Source of the DNA: Lacimicrobium alkaliphilum
GTDB taxonomy: Bacteria; Pseudomonadota; Gammaproteobacteria; Enterobacterales; Alteromonadaceae
Assembly (NCBI RefSeq): GCF_001466725.1
Contig: NZ_CP013650.1
Location: forward strand, 4,092,001-4,156,000
DNA length: 64,000 nucleotides
Direction: 5' to 3'
Position 1 is the stretch's first letter, and every line of letters begins with the position of its first letter. Positions 9,197 through 19,796 of this stretch are shown one piece after another. The notes under the pieces are model-generated. The model was not told the origin of the DNA and did not search any database. It saw only the letters and a program-made list of their open reading frames with translations. The position numbers and the translations under genes are program-made.

Positions 9197-9943
9197 ATGT
9201 CAGATTCCCAGTCTCTTTTTACCCATCTGGTCGAGTTGCGGGGGCGTTTGCTCAAGGCCTTGCTGGCGGTGTTGGTGGTGTTTTTATGCCTGGCCTATTT
9301 TGCCCAGGATCTGTATCACCTATTAGCCACCCCGCTGCTAAAGGTAATGCCTGCAGGCACACAGATGATCGCTACCGATGTAGCCTCGCCCTTTTTCGCC
9401 CCTTTTAAGCTGACCATGGTGTTGTCATTTTTTATTGCCATCCCCGTGGTGTTTTATCAGGTATGGGGCTTTGTGGCGCCGGGGCTGTATCGCAATGAGA
9501 AGCGCCTGATCGCGCCCTTACTGGTTTCCAGCACGCTGTTGTTTTATCTTGGTATCGCCTTTGCGTATTTCGTGGTGTTTCCGCTGGCGTTTGGGTTCTT
9601 TACCCGGGTGGCTCCGGAAGGCGTTACCATCAGTACTGATATCAGCAGTTATCTGGATTTTGTACTTAAACTGTTTTTCGCCTTTGGCCTGTCATTTCAG
9701 ATCCCGGTGGCGATCATACTCACCTGCTGGACCGGCATGACCACGCCACAACAATTAAGGGAAAAACGCCCTTATGTGATCGTCGGGGTGTTTGTCATCG
9801 GCATGTTGCTGACACCACCGGATATTATTTCACAGACCTTGCTGGCAGTACCCATGTGGCTGCTGTATGAGTTTGGGCTGTTGGCTGGTAGTCTGTATCA
9901 GCGCCGAACCGAAAAAAACGAAACGGAGTCTCAGGACACATAA
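9197..9943 (+). CDS. tatC: Sec-independent protein translocase TatC
   Basis: Polytopic core of the Tat receptor, 248 residues with six predicted membrane helices. Family signatures are [13 protein letters not shown] at the N-terminus, the F-x-x-F-K-L region ([11 protein letters not shown]), the periplasmic Glu-containing loop ([16 protein letters not shown]) and the C-terminal LLTPPD. The start immediately follows the tatB stop. The stop overlaps the next ATG by one base (TAATG), implying translational coupling with the downstream gene. Confidence 0.97.
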   Translation: MSDSQSLFTHLVELRGRLLKALLAVLVVFLCLAYFAQDLYHLLATPLLKVMPAGTQMIATDVASPFFAPFKLTMVLSFFIAIPVVFYQVWGFVAPGLYRNEKRLIAPLLVSSTLLFYLGIAFAYFVVFPLAFGFFTRVAPEGVTISTDISSYLDFVLKLFFAFGLSFQIPVAIILTCWTGMTTPQQLREKRPYVIVGVFVIGMLLTPPDIISQTLLAVPMWLLYEFGLLAGSLYQRRTEKNETESQDT

Positions 9944-10449
9944 TGAAAATATCAGCAATGTTAGTTATCCCCGCCCTGTTAATAGGTGGCATGGCTCAGG
10001 CAGAGACTCTGGCCGACGCCATGCAGCAGTGCAGCAAAGAAGAAAACAGCCTCAAGCGTCTGGTCTGCTATGATCGGCTGAATAAAAACCTGCGTCAGTT
10101 TGAAAATTCGCCTTTGCCACAGTCATCTCAGCAGCGTCAGACGGCAGCCTCAGATTCCGTAGGGGAGCAACCAGCAACACCGTCAACACAGATGCAGGAA
10201 TTCGGGCTGCCAGAGAAAAGCGAGGTGATCTCAGAAGATAAAATTCTGGTCAGCGTGGCAAATAAACGCCGCAATGCCCGTGGGAAATGGGTATTGGAGT
10301 TCACTAATGGCCAGATGTGGGAGCAAACCGATTCACAGGATTACTATTTCCCTGAGGGCCAGATTTACATTGAAAAAGGCTTTCTTGGCGCATTCTTTCT
10401 TGGCTCCGAAGAATCCAAGCGCAGGATGCGGGTGAAGCGTATCCAATGA
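9943..10449 (+). CDS. Secreted protein of unknown function coupled to tatC
   Basis: A 168-residue protein with a clean signal peptide (about 1-20, ending MAQA-ET). The mature N-terminus has C-x10-LVCYDRLNK, a CYD motif seen in several periplasmic hypothetical proteins and in T6SS VasI-like proteins. A Gln/Ser/Thr-rich linker follows, then a compact C-terminal half with KWVLEFTNGQMWEQT and a glycine-rich GFLGAFFLGS segment. It overlaps tatC by 1 nt and ends 1 nt before tatD, so it is inside the tat transcript. I cannot assign a function; the CYD motif alone does not make it a secretion-system component. Confidence 0.8.
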   Translation: MKISAMLVIPALLIGGMAQAETLADAMQQCSKEENSLKRLVCYDRLNKNLRQFENSPLPQSSQQRQTAASDSVGEQPATPSTQMQEFGLPEKSEVISEDKILVSVANKRRNARGKWVLEFTNGQMWEQTDSQDYYFPEGQIYIEKGFLGAFFLGSEESKRRMRVKRIQ

Positions 10450-10450
10450 T

Positions 10451-11251
10451 ATGAAATGGTTCGATATCGGCGTTAATCTGACCAGCAGCAGGTTTGGCAA
10501 AGACCTGGAATCGGTACTTGAACGTGCCCGGGCCAGTCAGGTTACGCAGATGCTGATAACCGGAACCAGCGAAAGTCAGAGCCTGGCGGCTGTTACCCTG
10601 GCGGAGCAATACCAGCTATACAGCACCGCCGGTGTACACCCTCATGATGCCTCTTCTGTCAGTGAAGATTATCTGCATCAATTGCGCGACCTTGCCAGTC
10701 ATCCCAGGGTTCGCGCTATTGGTGAGTGTGGTCTTGATTTTAACCGTAACTACTCTGCCAAACCCGATCAGCTGAGAGTGTTTGAACAACAGCTGGAACT
10801 GGCCGCAGACCTTGAATTGCCAGTGTTTCTGCATGAACGGGATGCGTTTGAAGAACAGTTAAGCTTACTCAAAAAACATCGTCACAAACTGGTCGGCGGT
10901 GTCGCTCATTGTTTTACCGGAGACCGTGAGCAAATGGAGGCCTACCTGCAACTTGATTTGTATATTGGCATCACAGGTTGGCTGTGCGATAGCAAACGTG
11001 GGCAGGCTTTGCGTGATGCTGTATCCGTTCTGCCTCTTGAGCGCCTGTTGCTGGAGACTGATGCCCCCTTTCTGACGCCAAAAACCCTGCGCCCGAAAGC
11101 ATCCAGAAACGAACCGGCGTTTTTACCTCATATCGCTGAGGCCCTCAGCGAGCTGATTCAGGTGCCAGTGGAACACGTTGCCGAGGCCGCCACAGACAAT
11201 GCGCGGCAATTGTTCAACATTGATGGTGACAAAGATTTTGGCCAGTCTTAG
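10451..11251 (+). CDS. tatD: TatD-family metal-dependent 3'-5' DNase/RNase
   Basis: Cytoplasmic TIM-barrel nuclease, 266 residues, implicated in DNA repair and RNA quality control. It is not needed for Tat export despite the name. Metal-site motifs are DIGVNLTSS at the N-terminus (in place of the more common D-x-H-x-H), VHPHD, GECGLDFNRNYS, PVFLHERDA, GVAHCFTG and LLETDAPFL. DIGVNLTS is typical of true TatD rather than YcfH/YjjV. It follows the unknown gene in the tat operon by 1 nt. Confidence 0.93.
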   Translation: MKWFDIGVNLTSSRFGKDLESVLERARASQVTQMLITGTSESQSLAAVTLAEQYQLYSTAGVHPHDASSVSEDYLHQLRDLASHPRVRAIGECGLDFNRNYSAKPDQLRVFEQQLELAADLELPVFLHERDAFEEQLSLLKKHRHKLVGGVAHCFTGDREQMEAYLQLDLYIGITGWLCDSKRGQALRDAVSVLPLERLLLETDAPFLTPKTLRPKASRNEPAFLPHIAEALSELIQVPVEHVAEAATDNARQLFNIDGDKDFGQS

Positions 11252-13121
11252 CGGTAATCGTCTGCTGGGCTCACGCTGGCTATGGTTCATCGTGCTCTCT
11301 GCCGTGCTGATTGGCAGTTATGCATCCGTGAGTATGTTACAGGCCATTAATGGCACCCAGCCGCAGCGGGAAATTGATCGCGGAATAGAATACCTCAGCG
11401 GTGCTGAGGCGAATCTGTCACTGGACAGCCTGTTACAGAACGATCAGCTCAACTGGCAGACCGAGCAACGTCGACTGCTGTCCTACGGCATGCAGAAAGA
11501 ACCCATGTGGTTTCGCTTTACCCTGAGCCAACTGGATTATCGTCAAAAATGGCTGTTGGAAATCGACTATGCCTTGCTGGACAGTCTGAGGATCTGGTTT
11601 ATGCAGGACAACAGGCTACTCAGTGACTATAGCACCGGTGACAGTCTGCCTTTTCGCAGTCGTAATATTGCCAGTGAAAAGTTCCTGTTTCCGATTCCGC
11701 AAAGCGACCAGCCCGTTACTGTGTATATCCGCATTCAGAGCAGTGGTTCATTAAAGCTACCTCTCAAACTGTGGGACATGGAGCAATATCTGGTTTACAG
11801 CGGTGAGCATGGACTGATGCTGGGGCTTTTCTTTGGCTTTCTGGTTGCCATGGGTCTGAGTAATTTCTTCTTTTTCCTGACTACCCGCTCGATTAACTTT
11901 CTGTTTTATTGTGGATATGTGCTGTTTCTCGGTCTCACCCTGATGACCCTGCACGGTATCGGCTACAAATATCTGTGGCCGGAAAATATCTGGCTACAGG
12001 GGCGCAGTGTGGTGCTGTTTGCCAATGCCACTATGTTCTTCGCCGTGATTTTCAGTCGTGAACTGCTGTCTGTGCACCGCCATAGCTTGCTGGTGGACAG
12101 GCTGCTGAAGATCTCAGCGCTGGTGTTCCTGGGCCTGTTCCTGCTCAGCCTGTTGCTTCCCTACTGGTTAATGATCAAGACCTTTTTACTGATTCTGATT
12201 GTAGAGGTGTTTTTTATCTGCGGGGTGGGCATCTGGCTCTGGCGGCGGGGTGTCGCTATTGCCCGTATCTATACTATTGCCTGGACTACTCTGCTGCTTA
12301 CTGCCATGTTCGCAAGCCTGGAAACCCTGGATCTGATCAGTCTGGATATCAATTCCCACTATCTGCTGATTGCCGGAGCATCAGTGGAAACTATTCTGTT
12401 AGCCCTGGTACTGGCCATCAGTTTCAATCAGCAGCGCCAGCAGGTATTTGATGCCCAGCAACTGGCGCTGAATAAGGAACGGGATCTCAGAGAAGCCGAG
12501 CATCAGGCTCAGGAAGAGCTTGAATACAAAGTTCAGGAACGCACACTCGAGCTGGAAATTGCACTCCGGGAATTGTCAGAGAAGAACCAGGAACTGGAAG
12601 AGCGCAATACGCTGGATTCGCTGACAGGCATTCGCAACCGACGTTATTTTGATCGGCGCTATCAGGCCGAAATTCGCCGCAGCCGGCGTGAACAGACCAC
12701 CCTCACCATCGCCATGATCGATATCGATCATTTTAAGCAGACCAATGATAATCTTGGTCATTTAGTCGGTGATGACTGTATCAAAGCGGTGGCCAATCTT
12801 ATAAAGTCCTTGCTCAAACGGCCCGCTGACGACGTGTGTCGCTACGGTGGCGAGGAGTTTGCCCTGCTGCTTCCGAACACCGACGAACGTGGCGCCAAAG
12901 TGCTGCTGGAACACATTCGTGAGCAAATCGAGCGATCACCGGTCGGTACAGATGCCGGTGACGTAAGCCTGACCGTCAGCATTGGCTTTGTCAGTGCCAT
13001 GGTCAGCAGCAGCATTGACGATAACACCTTGTTATCTCAGGCCGATCAGGCTCTTTATCAGGCCAAGCAAAGCGGCCGGAACAAGGTTTGTCAGTATCAT
13101 TCAACAGCATCGCAGGAGTAA
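11223..13121 (+). CDS. Membrane diguanylate cyclase (7TMR-DISM sensor plus GGDEF)
   Basis: 632-residue protein predicted to make cyclic di-GMP in response to an extracytoplasmic signal. Order: an N-terminal membrane anchor (about 12-32), a periplasmic 7TMR-DISM extracellular type 2 domain (about 45-175), seven membrane helices (about 195-395), a coiled coil (about 410-465), and a GGDEF domain with RYGGEEF near residues 540-546. An inhibitory I-site RxxD (RPAD) sits exactly five residues before GGEEF, so product inhibition is likely. The ATG at 11223 gives a 29-nt overlap with tatD; a TTG at 11178 is an alternative. hemB follows 3 nt after the stop. Confidence 0.9.
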   Translation: MVTKILASLSGNRLLGSRWLWFIVLSAVLIGSYASVSMLQAINGTQPQREIDRGIEYLSGAEANLSLDSLLQNDQLNWQTEQRRLLSYGMQKEPMWFRFTLSQLDYRQKWLLEIDYALLDSLRIWFMQDNRLLSDYSTGDSLPFRSRNIASEKFLFPIPQSDQPVTVYIRIQSSGSLKLPLKLWDMEQYLVYSGEHGLMLGLFFGFLVAMGLSNFFFFLTTRSINFLFYCGYVLFLGLTLMTLHGIGYKYLWPENIWLQGRSVVLFANATMFFAVIFSRELLSVHRHSLLVDRLLKISALVFLGLFLLSLLLPYWLMIKTFLLILIVEVFFICGVGIWLWRRGVAIARIYTIAWTTLLLTAMFASLETLDLISLDINSHYLLIAGASVETILLALVLAISFNQQRQQVFDAQQLALNKERDLREAEHQAQEELEYKVQERTLELEIALRELSEKNQELEERNTLDSLTGIRNRRYFDRRYQAEIRRSRREQTTLTIAMIDIDHFKQTNDNLGHLVGDDCIKAVANLIKSLLKRPADDVCRYGGEEFALLLPNTDERGAKVLLEHIREQIERSPVGTDAGDVSLTVSIGFVSAMVSSSIDDNTLLSQADQALYQAKQSGRNKVCQYHSTASQE

Positions 13122-14117
<996 letters not shown>

Positions 14118-14126
14118 TAAAAGTGT

Positions 14127-14248
14127 AAAAGTGGGGTCAGAGTAAACTTTTCCACATAGATGTCGCTCCGTTGATTTTGAAAAGAGAAAAAAGTTTACTC
14201 TGACCCCACTTTTAAAAAGAGAAAAAAGTTTACTCTGACCCCACTTTT
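14127..14248. repeat. 25-bp inverted/direct repeat cluster, locus B1
   Basis: Three perfect copies of a 25-bp unit with core GTGGGGTCAGAGTAAAC flanked by AAAA and TTTT. One is on the plus strand (14127-14151) and two are inverted (14189-14213, 14224-14248). The two inverted copies lie in an exact 34-bp tandem duplication (14180-14213 and 14215-14248). The 37-nt spacer of the inverted pair (14152-14188) is not related to the spacer of the second locus at 40131. The element lies in the convergent gap between hemB and gppA, so its hairpin may also end transcripts. I associate this core with REP-associated tyrosine transposases, from memory only. Confidence 0.9.
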
Positions 14249-14267
14249 ACTCCTCTGTCCTAACCCC

Positions 14268-15779
14268 TCACTTTATCTCAAGGGCCCAGCCTACTCTGTG
14301 CTGCAGCCAGCGTTCGTTAGCCAGTTCGGCATCCAGTAGCGGGTGAGATTTTAGCCAGCCGTCGGGGAATCTGAGCGTAATCCCATCGCCGTCCATCTCT
14401 AGCTCGATAGCGGGAAGTAAATTATTCTTGCGGCGAATGGATAATACATAGGCGATCCGCAGCAAGCGACAGAGCATTTTCAGCACACTAGCCACCTCTT
14501 CCTGATAGAGACTGAAAGGCTGCAAGTCTATGTCCTGACGGTGGCTGAGGATCAGATCCCGCACAGAATCCCGCTGTAATTTATTATAACCAGGCATGGT
14601 CACATGGCTGAGTATATAGCTGCCATGGCGATGGCTGAGCTTGTAATCTATATGCAGGCCAATCTCATGTAATTTGGCGGCAGCAAGCAGAATACCCTCT
14701 GCATCCATCTGGCAAAACAGTTCCGATTGAGGCAACTGTCGATAGAGGGCAAGCGCTGTCTCTGCGACTCTGTGGGCCTGTTCTTCCTCGATATGAAAGC
14801 GCAGAATCAGCGATTCCAGGGTCTGCAGGCGAATATCATGGTGATGAATATTTTCCAGCATGCCGTAGATCAGCCCCTCGCGCAGGGCGCCGCCGGAAAT
14901 CTGCATCTGTTCAATACCAAGTTCTTCAAACAATACCAGCAGGATAGCCAGGCCGCTGGGAAAAACAGAACGTCTGGCCTCGGTCAGGCCCTCTATGTTG
15001 AGCTCATCCAGACTGCCATGCTCAACACATTGCTGCATCAGGTCCTGTAAATAGGACAAACGAATATTGTCGTTGATGCCCTGTGCCACCATGATTTCGG
15101 TAACCGCCTGAGGCGTACCCGAGGCGCCCAGACACTGACGCCATCTGAAAGTTTTATAATCCGCTACAATCTGTTTTACCTGAGCACGGGCGGCCGCGAT
15201 AGCGGTATCAAAGTTTTGCCGGGACAATTTGCCCTGTTTGAAATAGCGCTCCATAAAGGTGACACAGCCCATATCCAGGCTGGCCAGTTTAAGCGGACTG
15301 AAGTCCTTACCGACGATCACTTCTGTGCTGGCGCCACCGATATCGATAACCAGGGAATTGCCCTGATTAGCAGAGGTGTAGGCGACACCGAGATAGATTT
15401 GCCGTGCTTCTTCTTCGCCACTGATAACATCAATGGCATGGCCGAGGATACCCTCTGCTTTAGCAAGAAAAGTACTGGCGTTGCGGGCCAGTCGCAAGGT
15501 GGCGGTGGCCACAATCCGGATATTGGCAGGCGGAATATCCTGCAAGCGCTCGGCAAAGGTTTCCAGACACTTCCAGCCCCGTTCCATGCTCAGCTCATCC
15601 AGCCGCAGATCCTGATCCAGACCTGCAGCCAGGCGTACTTTCTGCTTCACTTTGCCGACAATGTGCACACAGCCATGGGTGACCCTGACGATCACCAGAT
15701 GGAAACTGTTAGAACCCAGATCCACTGCGGCATAGTACTGCTCAGGCAACGGACTGCTGGTGAGTGTTTCGTTGCTCAT
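14268..15779 (-). CDS. gppA: Guanosine-5'-triphosphate,3'-diphosphate pyrophosphatase / exopolyphosphatase
   Basis: Ppx/GppA phosphatase of 503 residues that converts pppGpp to ppGpp and may cleave polyphosphate. The ASKHA fold begins with [15 protein letters not shown] (about 16-30), followed by [30 protein letters not shown] and [14 protein letters not shown]; a helical HD-like C-terminal half follows ([19 protein letters not shown]). The sequence and its position beside rhlB both match GppA rather than Ppx. The ATG overlaps the rhlB stop by 4 nt (ATGA), so the two are coupled. Confidence 0.93.
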   Translation of the reverse strand: MSNETLTSSPLPEQYYAAVDLGSNSFHLVIVRVTHGCVHIVGKVKQKVRLAAGLDQDLRLDELSMERGWKCLETFAERLQDIPPANIRIVATATLRLARNASTFLAKAEGILGHAIDVISGEEEARQIYLGVAYTSANQGNSLVIDIGGASTEVIVGKDFSPLKLASLDMGCVTFMERYFKQGKLSRQNFDTAIAAARAQVKQIVADYKTFRWRQCLGASGTPQAVTEIMVAQGINDNIRLSYLQDLMQQCVEHGSLDELNIEGLTEARRSVFPSGLAILLVLFEELGIEQMQISGGALREGLIYGMLENIHHHDIRLQTLESLILRFHIEEEQAHRVAETALALYRQLPQSELFCQMDAEGILLAAAKLHEIGLHIDYKLSHRHGSYILSHVTMPGYNKLQRDSVRDLILSHRQDIDLQPFSLYQEEVASVLKMLCRLLRIAYVLSIRRKNNLLPAIELEMDGDGITLRFPDGWLKSHPLLDAELANERWLQHRVGWALEIK

Positions 15780-17038
15780 CTGTTACGAGGGCTTCTGCCT
15801 CTGGGTTTACCTTTGCTGAGGTTTTTACCGCTTTGCATACGCTTTTTGTACTGACGCTTGGGCGGCGTCACATCGTCCAGCAAGGCATCGTGGAAATAGT
15901 CGGTGACCGGAATGGAATGACGGATATATTCCTCGATAGCCGGCAAATTCAGCGCATATTTTTCACAGGCAAAACTGATGGCATGGCCACTCTTACCGGC
16001 ACGGCCTGTGCGCCCGATACGATGCACATAGTCTTCGGCATCGTCAGGTAAATCGTAGTTGAACACATGGGTCACTTTTTCGATGTGCAACCCGCGGGCT
16101 GCGACATCCGTGGCCACCAGCACATCCAGTTTGCCTTCACTGAACTGATTCATGATCTGCAGACGCTTTTTCTGCGGTACATCACCGCTCAATAAGCCTA
16201 CCCGATGGCCATCGGCCTGCAACCAGTCAAACAGGTTTTCACAACAATGCTTGGTATTAGCAAAAACAATGGCTTTCTCAGGCCATTCCTCTTCCAGCAA
16301 TGTCAGTAGCAGCAACATTTTATCTTCGTTGGAAGGATAAAAAAGCTCTTCCTGGACCCGACTGGCCGTCATCTGCTGTGGCTCGATCTCCACATGCACC
16401 GGGTTATTCATATGCTCATAAGCCAGTTCCTGCACCCGCATCGACAAGGTGGCAGAAAATAACATGCTGAGTCTTTCGTCAGCAGATGGCATGCGTCTGA
16501 GCAGATAACGGATATCCTTGATAAAGCCCAGATCAAACATACGATCGGCTTCATCCAGCACACAGACCTGAATGTGTTCCAGGCTGAAGATATGTTGTTT
16601 GTAGTAATCAATAATACGCCCGGTGGTACCAATAATGATATCCACACCTTTTTCCAGCACTTCACGCTGGCTCTGATAGCCTTCACCGCCATAGATCAGT
16701 CCCAGCGTGATACCGGTATGCTTGCTCAGCAATTCCGCATCATTGTAGATCTGAACAGCCAGTTCGCGCGTAGGAGCCATAATAATGGCCCGAGGCTGTT
16801 TGGTCTGTTGCTGACGATTGTTCAGCAAATGATGGAAGGTGGCCGCCAAAAATGCGATAGTCTTGCCGGTGCCGGTTTGGGCCTGGCCGGCAACGTCTTT
16901 GCCCTCTAACATGGGCGGCAGACTAAGCGCCTGGATCGGAGTACAATGTTGAAAGTTCGCGGCAGATAATGCCTTGATCACATCCTCATGCAGAGGAAGC
17001 TCGGAAAAACGGGTTTCAGTTAAATGAGTTGTTTGCAT
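15776..17038 (-). CDS. rhlB: ATP-dependent RNA helicase RhlB
   Basis: DEAD-box helicase of the RNA degradosome, 420 residues. Motifs: Q motif [10 protein letters not shown] (about 33-42), Walker [26 protein letters not shown] (FSATLSM), and the C-terminal [10 protein letters not shown]. The basic tail after residue 395 ([22 protein letters not shown], here split by length limits) suits RNA binding. It is divergent from trxA, exactly as in E. coli, and leads into gppA. Confidence 0.96.
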   Translation of the reverse strand: MQTTHLTETRFSELPLHEDVIKALSAANFQHCTPIQALSLPPMLEGKDVAGQAQTGTGKTIAFLAATFHHLLNNRQQQTKQPRAIIMAPTRELAVQIYNDAELLSKHTGITLGLIYGGEGYQSQREVLEKGVDIIIGTTGRIIDYYKQHIFSLEHIQVCVLDEADRMFDLGFIKDIRYLLRRMPSADERLSMLFSATLSMRVQELAYEHMNNPVHVEIEPQQMTASRVQEELFYPSNEDKMLLLLTLLEEEWPEKAIVFANTKHCCENLFDWLQADGHRVGLLSGDVPQKKRLQIMNQFSEGKLDVLVATDVAARGLHIEKVTHVFNYDLPDDAEDYVHRIGRTGRAGKSGHAISFACEKYALNLPAIEEYIRHSIPVTDYFHDALLDDVTPPKRQYKKRMQSGKNLSKGKPRGRSPRNR

Positions 17039-17058
17039 AGCTTATAGCTTATCAGTGC

Positions 17059-17086
17059 TTGCATTAAAAAACAGTTTCTATATAAA
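17059..17086 (+). promoter_or_regulatory. Possible trxA promoter
   Basis: TTGCAT at 17059-17064 and TATAAA at 17081-17086 with 16-bp spacing, in the 108-bp gap between divergent rhlB and trxA. The -35 match is weak. Confidence 0.35.
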
Positions 17087-17146
17087 TAGCCACTACCGAC
17101 TGCCCGGCCCTTAATTCGTCGAGGCAGGCAAAGTTTGGAGAAAAAA

Positions 17147-17473
17147 ATGAGCGACAAAATTATCCAGTTATCTGACGACAGTTTTGAGGCCGATGTTATC
17201 AATGCCAAAGATCCTGTGCTGGTTGACTTCTGGGCAGAATGGTGTGGCCCTTGTAAAATGATCGCGCCTATTCTGGAAGAAGTAGCCAACGAATTCGATG
17301 GCAAATTAACAGTTGGCAAGCTGAATGTCGACCAAAATACTGAAACCCCGCCTAAATACGGCATCCGCGGCATCCCCACGCTGCTGTTATTCAAGGACGG
17401 GAATGTGGCTGCTACCAAAGTAGGCGCCCTGTCAAAAACTCAGTTAGCTGAGTTTCTGAACGACAATATCTGA
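17147..17473 (+). CDS. trxA: Thioredoxin 1
   Basis: Cytoplasmic dithiol oxidoreductase of 108 residues. The active site WCGPCK lies near residues 31-36 in the [11 protein letters not shown] context, the cis-proline segment is [11 protein letters not shown], and [12 protein letters not shown] is the usual C-terminal helix. The ATG at 17147 is preceded by GGAG; an in-frame TTG at 17135 is ignored. It is followed by its own terminator and then rho. Confidence 0.97.
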   Translation: MSDKIIQLSDDSFEADVINAKDPVLVDFWAEWCGPCKMIAPILEEVANEFDGKLTVGKLNVDQNTETPPKYGIRGIPTLLLFKDGNVAATKVGALSKTQLAEFLNDNI

Positions 17474-17478
17474 TGAAT

Positions 17479-17503
17479 AAGGCCCGCACTGCGGGCCTTA
17501 TTT
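17479..17503 (+). terminator. Rho-independent terminator after trxA
   Basis: Hairpin AAGGCCCGC-act-GCGGGCCTT followed by ATTTCC, starting 6 nt after the trxA stop. The T-run is short. Confidence 0.75.
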
Positions 17504-17726
17504 CCTTGCATTTTTTAAAATCCACTCAAGAAATCAGACAATTAACGGATAATCAGTAGACGTTATTGATTTTTGGTGCTAATTTAATCTTCGCTATCAT
17601 CGTTGATCGCACCCGAACCGAATACAGTCCTCGCGTCAATCAGGCGCAATCAGACGTTTAAAACCCGTTACCCTAATAACAAAACCGTGCATAACGAGCA
17701 TACTTCAATCATTAAGACCCACCGAT
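17504..17726 (+). promoter_or_regulatory. Long rho leader region
   Basis: About 220 bp with no reading frame of note between the trxA terminator and rho. In E. coli the rho leader mediates autogenous control by Rho-dependent attenuation. A C-containing, unstructured stretch (for example around 17640-17720) would suit that, but I see no decisive element. Confidence 0.35.
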
Positions 17727-18992
17727 ATGAATCTGACGGAACTAAAAAGTAAACCCGTAAGCGAGCTTGTTGAGCTGGCCGACCAAATGGGCCTGGACAA
17801 CATGGCCCGGGCACGCAAACAAGACATTATTTTTGCTATTCTCAAAGCCCATGCCAAAAGTGGCGAAGACATCTTTGGTGATGGCGCATTGGAAATACTG
17901 CAGGACGGATTCGGTTTTCTGCGCTCCGCAGACTCCTCGTATCTGGCCGGCCCCGATGACATTTATGTGTCTCCCAGCCAGATAAGGCGTTTCAATCTGC
18001 GCACGGGCGATACCATCTCAGGCAAAATACGCCCGCCCAAAGACAGTGAGCGCTATTTTGCCCTGCTAAAGATTAACGAAGTTAACTTCGACCGTCCTGA
18101 AAACTCCCGTAATAAAATCCTCTTCGAAAACCTTACGCCTTTACATGCCACCGAAAGGCTGCGCATGGAACGGGGTAATGGCAGTACCGAGGATATTACT
18201 GCGCGGGTACTGGATCTGGCATCGCCCATCGGCCGCGGTCAGCGTGGTCTGATTGTGGCGCCGCCGAAAGCCGGTAAAACCCTGTTGCTACAAAATATCG
18301 CTCAGAGTATCGCCGCCAATCACCCCGAGTGTGTGTTGATGGTACTGCTGATCGACGAGCGCCCGGAAGAAGTGACAGAAATGCAACGTCTGGTGCAGGG
18401 TGAAGTGGTCGCCTCGACCTTTGATGAGCCGGCCAGCCGCCACGTTCAGGTAGCTGAAATGGTGATCGAGAAAGCCAAGCGTCTGGTTGAACACAAGAAA
18501 GACGTGGTCATCCTGCTCGACTCCATCACCCGACTGGCCCGGGCCTACAATACCATCATCCCGTCGTCCGGCAAGGTACTCACCGGTGGCGTGGACGCCA
18601 ATGCGTTACACAAGCCAAAACGCTTTTTTGGTGCCGCCCGTAACGTTGAGGAAGGCGGCAGTCTGACCATTATTGCCACGGCTCTTATTGATACCGGCTC
18701 CAAAATGGATGAAGTCATCTATGAAGAGTTTAAAGGCACCGGCAACATGGAACTGCACCTGAACCGTAAGATTGCCGAAAAGCGGGTCTTCCCGGCTATC
18801 GATTTCAATCGTTCAGGTACCCGTCGCGAAGAATTGCTGACCACACAGGATGAATTACAAAAGATGTGGATCCTGCGCAAGATTGTGCATGAGATGTCAG
18901 AAATTGATGCCATGGAGTTTTTAATCGATAAACTTTCCATGACCAAGACCAACAATGAATTCTTCGATGCCATGCGGCGGCAGAAGAGCTAA
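17727..18992 (+). CDS. rho: Transcription termination factor Rho
   Basis: Hexameric RNA/DNA helicase that terminates transcription, 421 residues. Features in order: N-terminal helix bundle ([17 protein letters not shown]), cold-shock-like RNA-binding domain with GFGFLR (about 62-67), Walker A PPKAGKT (about 178-184), Walker [17 protein letters not shown], and the Q-loop/R-loop region. Length matches E. coli Rho (419). Its terminator follows the stop codon. Confidence 0.98.
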   Translation: MNLTELKSKPVSELVELADQMGLDNMARARKQDIIFAILKAHAKSGEDIFGDGALEILQDGFGFLRSADSSYLAGPDDIYVSPSQIRRFNLRTGDTISGKIRPPKDSERYFALLKINEVNFDRPENSRNKILFENLTPLHATERLRMERGNGSTEDITARVLDLASPIGRGQRGLIVAPPKAGKTLLLQNIAQSIAANHPECVLMVLLIDERPEEVTEMQRLVQGEVVASTFDEPASRHVQVAEMVIEKAKRLVEHKKDVVILLDSITRLARAYNTIIPSSGKVLTGGVDANALHKPKRFFGAARNVEEGGSLTIIATALIDTGSKMDEVIYEEFKGTGNMELHLNRKIAEKRVFPAIDFNRSGTRREELLTTQDELQKMWILRKIVHEMSEIDAMEFLIDKLSMTKTNNEFFDAMRRQKS

Positions 18993-19005
18993 TCGTATCC
19001 AAAAT

Positions 19006-19032
19006 AAAAAGGCGCCTGATGGCGCCTTTTTT
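19006..19032 (+). terminator. Rho-independent terminator after rho
   Basis: AAAAAGGCGCC-TGAT-GGCGCCTTTTTT: a perfect stem with poly-A on one side and poly-T on the other, 14 nt after the rho stop. Confidence 0.92.
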
Positions 19033-19111
19033 GTCTTTGTTATCAATGGCTCAGCTCGGTTAAAAAGCGAAGCAGAATCCTGCCAACAATAGGCCTTTCA
19101 GGAAAAGCGGA

Positions 19112-19189
19112 AATTAACCACGGAGGCACAGAGGTAACGGAGATGAAAGATTCAATTCTCTGCGCCCTCTGCGACTCAGTGGTGAAATT
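19112..19189. repeat. Dispersed palindromic repeat, copy A3
   Basis: Imperfect inverted repeat in the convergent rho/rsd gap. The left arm is TTAACCACGGAGGCACAGAG (from 19114) and the right arm is CTCTGCGACTCAGTGGTGAA (about 19168-19187). It is the same family as the elements at 3283, 7349 and 38501. Confidence 0.8.
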
Positions 19190-19211
19190 CGCTTTTCGTG
19201 TGGTTCGGGTA

Positions 19212-19676
19212 TCAGAGATGCTCTTTATATAATGTCTGAATCAGGCGATCTTCCAGTTCAAAGCGCTCTTCCATCGCCTGCCCCAGGTTGGAAAGATGTT
19301 GATCGAAGTGCTGCATATCCTGATCTTTGTCGATTTGTGCATAATGATCATTAAAACTCAGGGCCTGATCTGTGGTATCTGATATGCGCGGGTACACTTC
19401 TTCAGACAGTGCTTTACCCATACCGTTGCCCTCAGCACTCTCGACAATACGATCATAAAATTCGAAATGACCGGCTGAGACATAATCCACCAGCAATTCA
19501 CAGAATGTTTCAATGGCTTCGCTTGCAGGCAAGGCCGTGTGGTCCCGCTCAAACGGGGGCAACCCCGCCAGCTCACAGTATTGCACCAGTAATTTTCTGC
19601 GCCCTTCAAGCCACTTGTCTATGGCGTGATGAGCCCCACCCCACTGCTGCTCTGCGTGCTCAACCTTTGTCAACAT
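19212..19676 (-). CDS. rsd: Regulator of sigma D (Rsd/AlgQ family)
   Basis: Anti-sigma-70 factor that sequesters RpoD in stationary phase, 154 residues. The conserved Rsd/AlgQ pattern is IDKWLEGRRKLLVQYCELAG, LPASEAIETFCELLVDYVSAGHFEFYDRI (each broken here by known conserved positions W, L-V-x-Y and D-Y-x-S-A-G-H-F), and the final RFELEDRLI. The frame is open upstream to a codon at 19760, but the ATG at 19676 follows GGAAAGGAG and matches family length. It is divergent from nudC, the same neighbour as in E. coli. Confidence 0.9.
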   Translation of the reverse strand: MLTKVEHAEQQWGGAHHAIDKWLEGRRKLLVQYCELAGLPPFERDHTALPASEAIETFCELLVDYVSAGHFEFYDRIVESAEGNGMGKALSEEVYPRISDTTDQALSFNDHYAQIDKDQDMQHFDQHLSNLGQAMEERFELEDRLIQTLYKEHL

Positions 19677-19732
19677 CTCTGTGTACTCCTTTCCTGAGTC
19701 GTCAAACGACATCAAGATTAATGAATGAATCC

Positions 19733-19776
19733 AGTATACCAAATTGGAACCTAATACCAACGGTCACTGGTATACT
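19733..19776. promoter_or_regulatory. Mirrored extended -10 promoters between rsd and nudC
   Basis: The nonamer TGGTATACT occurs at 19768-19776 on the plus strand (towards nudC) and at 19741-19733 on the minus strand (towards rsd). Each reads as an extended -10 (TGnTATAAT-like). On the rsd side a TTGGTA sits 16 bp upstream (plus coordinates 19755-19760). The nudC leader would be only about 14 nt long. Confidence 0.55.
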
Positions 19777-19796
19777 CTGCTCATCTAAAACACAAG

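Noticed and set aside
14127..14248. CRISPR array
   Set aside because: Units are inverted as well as direct, only three copies, no regular spacers and no cas genes. No CRISPR array was seen anywhere in the window.
15216..15854. 212-codon open frame antisense to gppA and the end of rhlB
   Set aside because: Covers the junction of two well-supported coupled genes and encodes a low-quality shadow protein.
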